From NCBI GenBank assembly GCA_024508675.1, contig JANINQ010000018.1:1-64000 (forward strand): a stretch of 64,000 nt of DNA. The letters are read 5' to 3'. The translations under genes and the position numbers were made by a program. Below, one piece after another: positions 24,845 to 32,507 of the stretch; position 1 is the first letter of the stretch, and each line of letters opens with the position of its first letter. Under the pieces are notes generated by a model. It was given only the letters and a program-made list of their open reading frames with translations. It ran no database searches and was not told the origin of the DNA. This DNA comes from Afipia sp. (GTDB lineage Bacteria > Pseudomonadota > Alphaproteobacteria > Rhizobiales > Xanthobacteraceae).

Positions 24845-26002
24845 CTAGAGAATGGCGTGGGGAACGAAGCGTGAGCTGTTGCCGGTGATCGGATTTTCGT
24901 CTTCGCGGATGGACAGTCCGCACGGCGTGCCGTCCACGACCCAGCTCCCCAGCACCGGATACTGTCCCGAGAAATTTCCCAGACTTGCTATTTGCTGACG
25001 GACGAAGCCCTCGGTGCCGTAGGGCCCGGCTTGTTCGTCGAAAATCTCACCTGAAGCCACAAGGGCGACATTGGCGCCTTCCCGCGAGTAGAGCGGCTTG
25101 CGCACATAAGACGATCCAAGGTCGCCTGCTGCAGGATCGTCGTCGAAATATGCCGCCAGCAAATTTGGATGGTTGGGAAATATCGACCACAGCAGCGGCA
25201 GGATGCCTTTGTTTGACAGGATCGCCTTCCACGGCGGTTCGATCCATCGCGTCGATGCGCCCTTGAGCTTGTTGCCGAACGCCTCGCGCATCATCCATTC
25301 CCAGGGATAGAGCTTCAAGGCGAGATCGATATTGCGGTCGTCCAGATCGACGAAGCTGCCATTGTCGCGCGCTCCGATCTGCTCGATGTCGATCATGGTG
25401 GTGGTCAGGCCGGCCTGACGGGCGACATCTTCCAGATACGACACCGTTCCGGCGTCTTCCTCGCTGGCCATGACGGCCGTGAGGTGGAGATGCTGGCCTT
25501 TGCCGGCCTTCTTCCACGCCTCAATCAGGCTTTCGTGCAGGGAGTTATATTGATCCGCCCGTGGCGGAATGATCTGCCGCTCGATGGCTTGCTCAAGCCA
25601 GGTCCACTGAAACACCGCAGCCTCGAACAGCGAGGTCGGAGTATCGGCATTGTATTCGAGCAGCTTCGCCGGTCCCTTGCCATCGAAGGCGAGGTCCATC
25701 CGGCCATACAGGCTCGGATCGCCGCGCTTCCAGCTTGCGGCGATGTAGGTCCAGAAGGCTTCGGGAATCTTGAGCAGGCGAAGATAGCGGTCATCGTCCA
25801 CCGCGCGGCTGACGAGTTCGCGGCACATCGCGTCAAGCTCGGCGGTCGGCCCCTCGATGCCGCGTTCGATTTCCTCGAGCGAAAAAGCATAATAGACGCG
25901 CTCGTCCCAGTAGCGTTCACCGTCGAGCGTGTGAAAGCTGAAACCCATCGCGGCGGCGGTTGCCTGCCAGTCGTTGCGTTCGGGGCAGACAATGCGCCGC
26001 AT
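24845..26002 (-). CDS. Glutathionylspermidine synthase family ATP-grasp protein (YjfC/YgiC-like)
   Basis: A 385-residue ATP-grasp ligase-like protein with ERNDWQATAAAMGFSFHT at the N-terminus, the conserved RMDLAFDGKGPAKLLEYNADTPTSL, PWKAILSNKGILPLLW and YVRKPLYSREGANV. It matches the synthetase domain of glutathionylspermidine synthase without the amidase domain, as in E. coli YgiC and YjfC. Those proteins do not make glutathionylspermidine in any proven way. It is the last gene of a three-gene unit with DUF1190 and DUF350 proteins, an association also found in E. coli (yjfL-yjfM-yjfC). Confidence 0.85.
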   Translation of the reverse strand: MRRIVCPERNDWQATAAAMGFSFHTLDGERYWDERVYYAFSLEEIERGIEGPTAELDAMCRELVSRAVDDDRYLRLLKIPEAFWTYIAASWKRGDPSLYGRMDLAFDGKGPAKLLEYNADTPTSLFEAAVFQWTWLEQAIERQIIPPRADQYNSLHESLIEAWKKAGKGQHLHLTAVMASEEDAGTVSYLEDVARQAGLTTTMIDIEQIGARDNGSFVDLDDRNIDLALKLYPWEWMMREAFGNKLKGASTRWIEPPWKAILSNKGILPLLWSIFPNHPNLLAAYFDDDPAAGDLGSSYVRKPLYSREGANVALVASGEIFDEQAGPYGTEGFVRQQIASLGNFSGQYPVLGSWVVDGTPCGLSIREDENPITGNSSRFVPHAIL

Positions 26003-26010
26003 GACTGAAC

Positions 26011-26352
26011 TCAGCCACCGCTGGAGAAATGCGATGTGAAGGAATGCGCGAAGGAGCCGAAACCGCCGCGCGTGACATGGTTGCTGTCATGGATGGCGGA
26101 ATTGCTGGATGACGAGTTGTTGCCGAACAGGCCTTGATGGGACGAGGACGATCCACCGGACGAGGATCGGTGGCCGCCGCCGCTTGATGATGATCCGCTC
26201 CGGCGGGCGCATTCGTTCGTCTGTGGTGCGCCTGTTGCAGAAATGGCCGGACGATCCGCCGAACAGTTCTCGCTCGGCATCATTGAATAGGCAGTGCCGC
26301 CGACCGCGGCAGTCCCCATCAGCAGAAGCGCGACCTGGCTGGAGCGTTTCAT
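26011..26352 (-). CDS. DUF1190 (YgiB/YjfM-like) exported protein
   Basis: A 113-residue protein with a signal or anchor sequence at residues 5-22, one pair of cysteines, a long Ser/Gly-rich low-complexity stretch (about 52-85) and a C-terminus HVTRGGFGSFAHSF that matches the VTRGGFG end of E. coli YgiB. It is shorter than YgiB (about 220 residues) but keeps the genomic partner. It probably acts at the envelope with the ATP-grasp protein. The gap to its upstream neighbour is 12 bases. Confidence 0.7.
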   Translation of the reverse strand: MKRSSQVALLLMGTAAVGGTAYSMMPSENCSADRPAISATGAPQTNECARRSGSSSSGGGHRSSSGGSSSSHQGLFGNNSSSSNSAIHDSNHVTRGGFGSFAHSFTSHFSSGG

Positions 26353-26364
26353 GGCTGGCGCGCC

Positions 26365-26769
26365 TCAGTAGGTCATCGAGGCGGCGTTGAGGGCGCCTGC
26401 GGCCAGCGAGGCGGCGCCGAGCCAGATGGCGGGCGCCAGTTCACCCTTCGCGATCCTGTTCGACAGATCCGGCACCGGAATCCGCACCACGAAATAGACG
26501 ATGATCTGCACGATCAGCGCGACCACGCTCCAGATCAGGCAGTCGAAGACATTGGCGGCGTGGGTGATGGCGCTGATCACGGGTAGCACGAAGCCGAGCA
26601 GGCTGAAGCCCAGTGAAATCGCAGCGCCGGGGACGTTCTCGCGGATCAGCTGGAATTCGTCGTGGGGCGTGACGCGGGTGTAGACGAAGAGAAAGAGGAC
26701 GACCGCGACTAGGCCGGTGCAGAAATAGACGATGAAGGCCGGCAAACCGGCAAGCGACTGCAAGATCAT
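26365..26769 (-). CDS. DUF350 (YjfL-like) inner-membrane protein
   Basis: A 134-residue membrane protein with four helices (FIVYFCTGLVAVVLFLFVY; AISLGFSLLGFVLPVIS; VFDCLIWSVVALIVQIIVYFVV; AIWLGAASLAAGALNAASM), the DUF350 pattern. The start at 26769 (MILQS) has an AGGGG site; a start 57 bases upstream is possible. A much longer frame continuing across ctrA is spurious. It is the first gene of the DUF350-DUF1190-ATP-grasp unit. Confidence 0.8.
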   Translation of the reverse strand: MILQSLAGLPAFIVYFCTGLVAVVLFLFVYTRVTPHDEFQLIRENVPGAAISLGFSLLGFVLPVISAITHAANVFDCLIWSVVALIVQIIVYFVVRIPVPDLSNRIAKGELAPAIWLGAASLAAGALNAASMTY

Positions 26770-26872
26770 CTCGTTGCCCCTGACCTGGACGCTCTCTTTG
26801 GATAGTTCCCGGCGAGTATCATCCATCAAATGTCTGTCGCCGCAAGGCGAAGCCGAGTTCGGTCCGCACAAA

Positions 26873-26898
26873 CAAAAACCCCGCCATTTGCGGCGGGG
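26873..26898 (-). terminator. Rho-independent terminator of ctrA
   Basis: On the minus strand, a CCCCGCC/GGCGGGG stem followed by TTTTTGTTT. It lies about 50 bases after the ctrA stop and isolates ctrA from the DUF350 unit. Confidence 0.8.
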
Positions 26899-26944
26899 TT
26901 CAGTCTGGGAGGAGGGGGCCACACAGGCCCCGGTACAACCCGTG

Positions 26945-27646
26945 TCAGGCTGGAATGCGAACCTCGTCGTCGTGCGGCTCGCGCAGCACATAGCCGCGGC
27001 CCCAGACGGTCTCGATGAAGTTACGGCCTTCCGAAGCATTCGCAAGCTTCTTGCGCAGCTTGCAGATGAAGACGTCGATAATCTTGAGTTCGGGCTCGTC
27101 CATGCCGCCGTAGAGATGGTTGAGGAACATCTCCTTGGTGAGGGTGGTGCCCTTGCGGAGCGAAAGCAGCTCCAGCATCTGGTATTCCTTGCCCGTGAGG
27201 TGGACGCGCTGGCCGCCGACTTCGACGGTCTTGGTGTCGAGGTTGACCACCAGATCGCCGGTCTGGATGACCGACTGGGCGTGACCCTTGGAACGGCGGA
27301 CGATCGCATGAATGCGGGCGACCAGTTCGTCCTTGTGGAAGGGCTTGGTCATGTAGTCGTCGGCACCGACGCCGAGACCCTTAACCTTGTCCTCGATGCC
27401 GGCGAGGCCGGAGAGGATCAGAATCGGTGTCTTGATCTTCGAGACACGCAGCTGCTTGAGAACATCGTAACCGGACATGTCCGGGAGGTTCAGGTCGAGC
27501 AGGATGATGTCGTAATCATAAAGCTTTCCGAGGTCGATGCCCTCTTCGCCGAGGTCCGTCGTATAGACGTTGAAGCTCTCGGATTTGAGCATCAGCTCGA
27601 TCGACTGCGCAGTGGCGCTGTCATCTTCTATCAGCAATACGCGCAT
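26945..27646 (-). CDS. ctrA: Cell-cycle response regulator CtrA
   Basis: A 233-residue OmpR-type regulator. The receiver domain has the phospho-acceptor Asp51 in [17 protein letters not shown], at the same position as in Caulobacter CtrA. The C-terminal winged helix contains [33 protein letters not shown] and [11 protein letters not shown]. CtrA is phosphorylated through CckA and ChpT and controls division, flagellar and chemotaxis genes. It is divergent from fliI across a 367-base spacer rich in GANTC sites. Confidence 0.97.
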   Translation of the reverse strand: MRVLLIEDDSATAQSIELMLKSESFNVYTTDLGEEGIDLGKLYDYDIILLDLNLPDMSGYDVLKQLRVSKIKTPILILSGLAGIEDKVKGLGVGADDYMTKPFHKDELVARIHAIVRRSKGHAQSVIQTGDLVVNLDTKTVEVGGQRVHLTGKEYQMLELLSLRKGTTLTKEMFLNHLYGGMDEPELKIIDVFICKLRKKLANASEGRNFIETVWGRGYVLREPHDDEVRIPA

Positions 27647-28013
27647 GCCAGTCCCCTATAGTCGCCGCTCCGGGCGTCAGGCCGGCCGCCTACTTGCGGC
27701 ACTGGAAACGCCTTTGAACAACTGATTCGGATCCTGACGACATATGGTTAACAAATGCTGATTCGTCTCTGCAAGCTCTATCGTGCAATTTTTGTCGAAT
27801 CGCACTAAGATATTGCGGGCAAGCAGCTTTTCGTACCCGTGCCGTTCAAGTTCCACATTAAGAGTCGGGCCTAACCGACTCCTGCGACTCGCACCTTCGT
27901 TCTGAAGGTCAAGCGCTCTCAGTCATCAAAGACAGTGACGCAATGATTAACGATGCGGGTAAACACAGGGTTAAGGGGATGCCGCGAAATCGCGGAAACT
28001 TAAGGTTTTCGCA
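27647..28013. promoter_or_regulatory. ctrA/fliI divergent control region with six GANTC sites
   Basis: GANTC occurs at 27724, 27760, 27797, 27862, 27877 and 27886, six copies in 167 bases. GANTC is the CcrM methylation site, and methylation of such a site in the ctrA P1 promoter controls timing in Caulobacter. TTAA-containing CtrA half-sites (27749, 27947, 27971) and a CCGCGAAATCGCGG hairpin near 27981 are also present. No gene is seen in the spacer. Confidence 0.6.
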
Positions 28014-29339
28014 ATGAAGGCCCTTGCGGAACAGATCTCGGACATCGACGGCGTCAATATTTATGGCCGAGTTGTCGGTGTGCGCGGCCTCATGGTCGAG
28101 ATCGCCGGCCCGATTCACGCGATGTCGGTCGGTGCACGCATCGTGGTCGAGACCGGCACCAATCGTTTCATCCCATGCGAGGTGATCGGCTTCACCGGCA
28201 ACAATGCGGTGGTGATGCCGTTCGCGGGGCTTGAAGGCGTGCGCCGCGGTTGCCGTGCGGTGATCGCCAATGCCGCGAGTCAGGTGCGCCCGTCGGCGTC
28301 ATGGCTCGGGCGCGTCGTTAACGCGATGGGCGAGCCGATCGATGGCAAGGGGCCTTTGGTACAAGGTCCATCGCCGATGTCCTACCGGAATGCCCCGCCG
28401 CCTGCGCATTCCCGCAAGCGGGTTGGCGCGCCGCTCGATCTCGGCGTACGGTCGCTCAATACATTCCTCACCTGCTGCCGCGGCCAGCGTATGGGCATCT
28501 TCGCCGGTTCCGGTGTCGGCAAGTCGGTGCTGCTCTCGATGCTGGCGCGTAACGTCGATGCGGATGTCTCGGTGATCGGGCTGATCGGCGAACGTGGCCG
28601 CGAAGTGCAGGAATTTCTGCAGGACGATCTCGGCGAGGAAGGCCTGGCGCGTTCGGTGGTGGTGGTGGCCACGTCGGACGAGCCTGCATTGATGCGCCGT
28701 CAGGCCGCTTACCTGACCCTGGCGATCGCGGAGTATTTCCGCGATGAGGACAAGGACGTCATGTGCATGATGGACTCGGTGACGCGCTTTGCGATGGCAC
28801 AGCGCGAAATCGGCCTGTCCGCCGGTGAGCCGCCGACAGCCAAGGGCTATACGCCGACCGTGTTCACCGAATTGCCGAAGCTGCTTGAGCGTGCGGGTCC
28901 GGGCATGGGCGAGGGCACCATCACCGGCATCTTCACGGTGCTGGTCGACGGCGATGACCACAACGAGCCGGTGGCGGATGCGGTGCGCGGCATCCTTGAC
29001 GGTCATATCGTGATGCAGCGCTCGATTGCGGAGCGCGGGCGCTATCCGGCTATCAACATCCTGAAATCCGTATCCCGCACCATGCCGCGGTCTGCCGACC
29101 CCGCCTTTTATCCCAGCGTCACCCGGGCCCGGCAGGTGATGGCCACCTACGCCGACATGGAGGAACTGATCCGTCTCGGCGCCTACCGCGCCGGATCGAG
29201 CCCGGAGGTTGACGAAGCCATTCGCCTTCACGAGCCGCTGGAAGCCTTCCTGCGGCAGGCCAAGGATGAATCCACAGGAATCGGCGAGGGCTACCGCCAG
29301 TTGGAGCAAATCCTGCAGACCGTGGAAACGGAACGCTAA
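28014..29339 (+). CDS. fliI: Flagellum-specific ATPase FliI
   Basis: A 441-residue F1-beta-like ATPase. It has the Walker A motif [15 protein letters not shown] at about 160-175, Walker B region [27 protein letters not shown] and the signature [12 protein letters not shown]. It energises export-substrate delivery at the flagellar type III apparatus. Injectisome homologues are similar, but the CtrA neighbourhood and the following fliJ identify the flagellar form. The next gene starts 105 bases downstream. Confidence 0.95.
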   Translation: MKALAEQISDIDGVNIYGRVVGVRGLMVEIAGPIHAMSVGARIVVETGTNRFIPCEVIGFTGNNAVVMPFAGLEGVRRGCRAVIANAASQVRPSASWLGRVVNAMGEPIDGKGPLVQGPSPMSYRNAPPPAHSRKRVGAPLDLGVRSLNTFLTCCRGQRMGIFAGSGVGKSVLLSMLARNVDADVSVIGLIGERGREVQEFLQDDLGEEGLARSVVVVATSDEPALMRRQAAYLTLAIAEYFRDEDKDVMCMMDSVTRFAMAQREIGLSAGEPPTAKGYTPTVFTELPKLLERAGPGMGEGTITGIFTVLVDGDDHNEPVADAVRGILDGHIVMQRSIAERGRYPAINILKSVSRTMPRSADPAFYPSVTRARQVMATYADMEELIRLGAYRAGSSPEVDEAIRLHEPLEAFLRQAKDESTGIGEGYRQLEQILQTVETER

Positions 29340-29444
29340 CTTTGTCGCGCCATGATCCCGCCATCTGTGTTTTGACCGGAGGGGCCCTTGGGGGGTGCCG
29401 GTTCCGTCCCGGTTTAAATTGGGACTTCTGGGGAGTATGAGTCG

Positions 29445-29864
29445 ATGAAGTCACGTGACACGCTGATCCGCCTGAAGAAGTTTCAGGTCGACGAGAAGCG
29501 CCGGAGGGTCGCGCAGATCGAAGGCATGATTGCTGACTTCCAGCGCATGTCGGTCGATCTTGAGCGCGAAATCCAGCATGAGCAGGAACGCGCTGGCATC
29601 AATGATCCCACGCATTTCGCTTACCCGACCTATGCCAAGGCCGCGATTCAGCGCCGCGAGAACCTGACCCGCTCGGCGGACGAACTGCGCGTGCAGCTCG
29701 AAGACGCCAAGGCGGTGCTGGGTGAGGCGTTCGAAGAACTCAAGAAGGTCGAGCTTCTCGATGAGCGCGATCAGGCCCGCGAACGCGCTGAGGAAAGCGC
29801 CCGCGAACAGGCCGATCTCGATAGCATCGGTCTGATGCGTTCGCGCATCGGAGCGATGGCCTGA
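29445..29864 (+). CDS. fliJ: Flagellar export protein FliJ
   Basis: A 139-residue, highly charged antiparallel coiled coil: DTLIRLKKFQVDEKRRRVAQIEGMIADFQRMSVDLEREIQHEQERAG, then a second helix after a turn. This is the layout of FliJ, the stalk-like partner of the FliI ring and of FlhA. It is followed by a strong terminator, so fliI-fliJ form a two-gene unit. Confidence 0.9.
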   Translation: MKSRDTLIRLKKFQVDEKRRRVAQIEGMIADFQRMSVDLEREIQHEQERAGINDPTHFAYPTYAKAAIQRRENLTRSADELRVQLEDAKAVLGEAFEELKKVELLDERDQARERAEESAREQADLDSIGLMRSRIGAMA

Positions 29865-29975
29865 GACGATTGCCTCCGGTCTTGAGGCCGAGTGGACCAC
29901 GAGCGAAGCGTCCTTACCGCTGGCTGGTGGTGTGACCTCAGGACACTGGTTTTCGCGTGATGTTTCGGTGATATG

Positions 29976-30009
29976 AAGCCCGGGCTGAAAGGCCCGGGCT
30001 TTGTTTTTT
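29976..30009 (+). terminator. Rho-independent terminator after fliJ
   Basis: A perfect 10-bp stem AAGCCCGGGC/GCCCGGGCTT, a six-base loop and a TTGTTTTTT tail. The 300 bases between fliJ and the sigma gene hold this terminator and the sigma promoter, but no gene. Confidence 0.9.
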
Positions 30010-30173
30010 CGTGCCCTTGCTTCCAAGCCGGGCGATTGTACCGGTTCTAGGGCGGAACTGGACCGGATATCGGCAAGATGTGATACGACTTTGCAAAAAA
30101 TCACTTGGCAAAGCCGCGACTTCGATTTTCAACCCTGCCGGGGACGGTAGCGCGACGTATTTTTGAGGGGATT

Positions 30174-30722
30174 ATGCTGACGCCGGCTGAGTTGATCTGG
30201 CTGCTCGCATCGGTTGCGAAGGGGGATGAGGCTGCCTTTGAGCGCCTTTATGCGGCCACCCGCGCGAAACTCTATGGCGTGGCCCTTCGTATCTTGAGAC
30301 GTCAGGATCTTGCGGAGGAAGTCGTCCAGGAGGCCTATGTCAAGATCTGGCACAGCGCGGGGCAGTTCAATGCCTCACTGGCATCTCCCATCACCTGGAT
30401 GGTTTCCATTATCCGTAACCGGGCGATCGACGTCGTGCGCAAGCGGAGCGAAGTGTCTCTTGAAGACGAACCTACCGCGATGGAAGTGGCGTCCGATACG
30501 CCAGACCCACTTGCCCGCAAGGAGATGACCGAGGAGTTGAAGCGGATTCTCGAGTGCGTGGGAATGCTCGATCCGGAGCGGCAAAGGATGGTGCTGCTGG
30601 CCTACTACAATGGATGGAGCCGTGAACAGCTATCCGAGAAGTTCAATACGCCGCTGAACACGGTCAAGACGTGGCTGCGGCGCAGTATGATTGAAATTCG
30701 CGGATGTCTGGGTTTGGGTTGA
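30174..30722 (+). CDS. ECF RNA polymerase sigma factor (SigK/RskA-type pair)
   Basis: A 182-residue ECF sigma factor. Region 2 has LYGVALRILRRQDLAEEVVQEAYVKIWHSAGQF and the RNRAIDVVRKR segment. Region 4 has GWSREQLSEKFNTPLNTVKTWLRRSMIEIRGCL. The start at 30174 follows GAGGGG. The partner is the membrane anti-sigma factor gene 16 bases downstream, as in SigK/RskA systems. EcfG is unlikely, since no phyR or nepR accompanies it. The trigger is unknown. Confidence 0.9.
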   Translation: MLTPAELIWLLASVAKGDEAAFERLYAATRAKLYGVALRILRRQDLAEEVVQEAYVKIWHSAGQFNASLASPITWMVSIIRNRAIDVVRKRSEVSLEDEPTAMEVASDTPDPLARKEMTEELKRILECVGMLDPERQRMVLLAYYNGWSREQLSEKFNTPLNTVKTWLRRSMIEIRGCLGLG

Positions 30723-30738
30723 TAGGGTCTGGATCGAG

Positions 30739-31857
30739 ATGAACTATAGCGAAGACCATATCGCGCTTGCGGCTGAATACGCGCTTGGCACCCTGAGTGC
30801 CGACGAGCGCGCGCTCGTCGAAACCATGATGATTGTCGACCACGGATTTATGGAAGTGGTCGAGGCGTGGGATCGCAAGCTGAGCCCGCTGCACCAGATG
30901 GTTGCCCCGGTCGAGCCGCCGCCGCATTTGTGGGACAGGATCAGCTCCGAACTCGGCCTTGTCGGGCCGCAACCCGTTGCGGTGGAAGAGCCGAAGGTTT
31001 CAGAGATCAAGGCTGCAGAGATCAAGCCGACGGTCGTCGAAGAACCAAAACCGGTCGAGCCGGCTGAACCGGACGATGCGATGCTGGCGAAACTCCTCGA
31101 ACCGCGCGCGGCGGAGGTTGCCGATGGCTCCGCGCAGGTTTCCACGTCCGCCGCCGAACCGTCTCAGGAGCAGCCGGCCGCAGTTGCAGGATCGGCCGAA
31201 GAGGCGGCGGGTGTTCCAGCCGAACCGCCCACCGCTGCTGCGGTGCCTGAGATCATTCCTGAGCCGGTTGCTGAAACTCCGTCAAACGTCATTCCTCTGG
31301 CCGGCCGCAAAAGTGGTCCGCAAACCTTCGGCTGGTTCATGACGGCTATTGCCGCGTCGCTGGCCGCGGTCATTGCGCTGCAGGCCTACCGTCCGGAACT
31401 GCTGCCCGAGAAGTTGCGGGTGAAGCCGCAGGTCAAGGTTGTGGAGGTCAAGGTTCCGGCGCCGGCGTCCTCATCCGCACAGGCGGCGCAGTTCGTCGCA
31501 ATCCTTCAGCAGAATGCCTCGACGCCCGCCTTTATTCTGACCGTCGATACCGAAACCAAGAATTTTACCGTCCGTAAGGTCGGTGCCGCGCCAGCACCGG
31601 GCAAGAGCTATGAACTGTGGCTGGTCTCCGACAAGCTGCAGCGTCCACGCTCGCTGGGTGTGATTGGCGGCAGCGATTTCACCATCCGTCCCGGATTGGC
31701 TGCGTACGACAGCGAGACCATCAACAGGGCGACCTATGCCGTCACCATCGAACCGGAGGGCGGCTCGCCGACCGGCGTTGCGACAGGGCCGATCGTCTAC
31801 ACCGGCAAGCTGATCGAAAGCGTGCCTGCGCTCCCTGCTGCTCCCGCGCCGCGCTGA
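30739..31857 (+). CDS. Membrane anti-sigma factor (RskA-like) with long Pro/Glu/Ala linker
   Basis: A 372-residue protein. The N-terminal sigma-binding region has LAAEYALGTLSADERALVE and PHLWDRISSEL. Residues about 80-195 are a low-complexity Pro/Glu/Ala/Val linker. One transmembrane helix (GWFMTAIAASLAAVIALQAY) follows. The periplasmic RskA domain has FILTVDTETKNFTVRKVGAAPAPGKSYELWLV. Typical RskA proteins are about 240 residues, so the linker is unusually long. It should hold the ECF sigma factor at the membrane until proteolysis. Confidence 0.85.
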   Translation: MNYSEDHIALAAEYALGTLSADERALVETMMIVDHGFMEVVEAWDRKLSPLHQMVAPVEPPPHLWDRISSELGLVGPQPVAVEEPKVSEIKAAEIKPTVVEEPKPVEPAEPDDAMLAKLLEPRAAEVADGSAQVSTSAAEPSQEQPAAVAGSAEEAAGVPAEPPTAAAVPEIIPEPVAETPSNVIPLAGRKSGPQTFGWFMTAIAASLAAVIALQAYRPELLPEKLRVKPQVKVVEVKVPAPASSSAQAAQFVAILQQNASTPAFILTVDTETKNFTVRKVGAAPAPGKSYELWLVSDKLQRPRSLGVIGGSDFTIRPGLAAYDSETINRATYAVTIEPEGGSPTGVATGPIVYTGKLIESVPALPAAPAPR

Positions 31858-31884
31858 TTTCTGAAAAAGCCCCGAATAACAAAA

Positions 31885-31909
31885 AACGCCCGTGGGGAGC
31901 GGGCGTTTT
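31885..31909. terminator. Bidirectional terminator
   Basis: AACGCCC/GGGCGTT stem with T runs on both sides (four on plus, six on minus). It can end both the anti-sigma transcript and the convergent small gene at 31996. Confidence 0.75.
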
Positions 31910-31995
31910 CTGGTCTCAGACTTGGGGTCTTCTGAGCAATCACAAGGCGACTTCGGGGGGCGGGGAAGAGAGCCTTGTGAATCCGTAAATCCTTC

Positions 31996-32205
31996 TTACC
32001 GGATCGCCGATTGATCCGAACTTGTGAGAATGACAGCCTTGTTCGCCTTGACGGCCGGACCTGTGGCCCGCGCAGTTTGCGTCAGGCCGGTATCCGAAAG
32101 GCGTGCAGAGATTCCCAGACCGGCAACACCGATCGCGGCGACAAGCGCCACCACAACGATCTTGAGATGCGTCATGCGGTCCGCACTATAAAACGAATGG
32201 TTCAT
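31996..32205 (-). CDS. Small membrane-anchored hypothetical protein, 69 aa
   Basis: The start at 32205 follows GGGAGG at five bases. A signal-anchor helix (LKIVVVALVAAIGVAGLGISA) at about 13-33 is followed by 35 polar residues ending in VKANKAVILTSSDQSAIR. Similar short exported proteins are common in Bradyrhizobium. It is a single gene with an A+T-rich upstream region and a shared terminator downstream. Function unknown. Confidence 0.6.
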   Translation of the reverse strand: MNHSFYSADRMTHLKIVVVALVAAIGVAGLGISARLSDTGLTQTARATGPAVKANKAVILTSSDQSAIR

Positions 32206-32507
32206 ACAAACCTCCCGCCGCCTTTTTGATGCAGTCAGACGTTTGTCTCGTCTGCCTGCCCGCGAGTTCAAAGCCTCACGCTCTAACAACTAGATTGGCA
32301 GGGATTCGTTTCCAAGCACCCTTCACAAACGAGTGAAATGTCTTGATCCAGCGAGAGGATTATCAACCAGTCGAGATTTTCAAATTAAATCAATGAATTA
32401 GATCGACTTATTTTGCTGCAATGCGGTGTGGAAATTTCCATTTTGTAATGAAAAGCTTGTCTGTGACCAGAATGCCGCAGGTGCTTCGCTCTTGAAATAG
32501 TGTCCGA
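32206..32507. other. 302-base A+T-rich spacer, no gene seen
   Basis: Clearly richer in A and T than its surroundings (especially 32370-32450). It lies between the end of flhA and the promoter of the small gene at 31996. No frame with a ribosome-binding site and no flhA terminator is visible. Confidence 0.5.

Noticed and set aside
26770-27309. N-terminal extension of the DUF350 frame across ctrA
   Set aside because: It would be antisense to ctrA and unlike any DUF350 protein; a start at 26769 gives the normal length.
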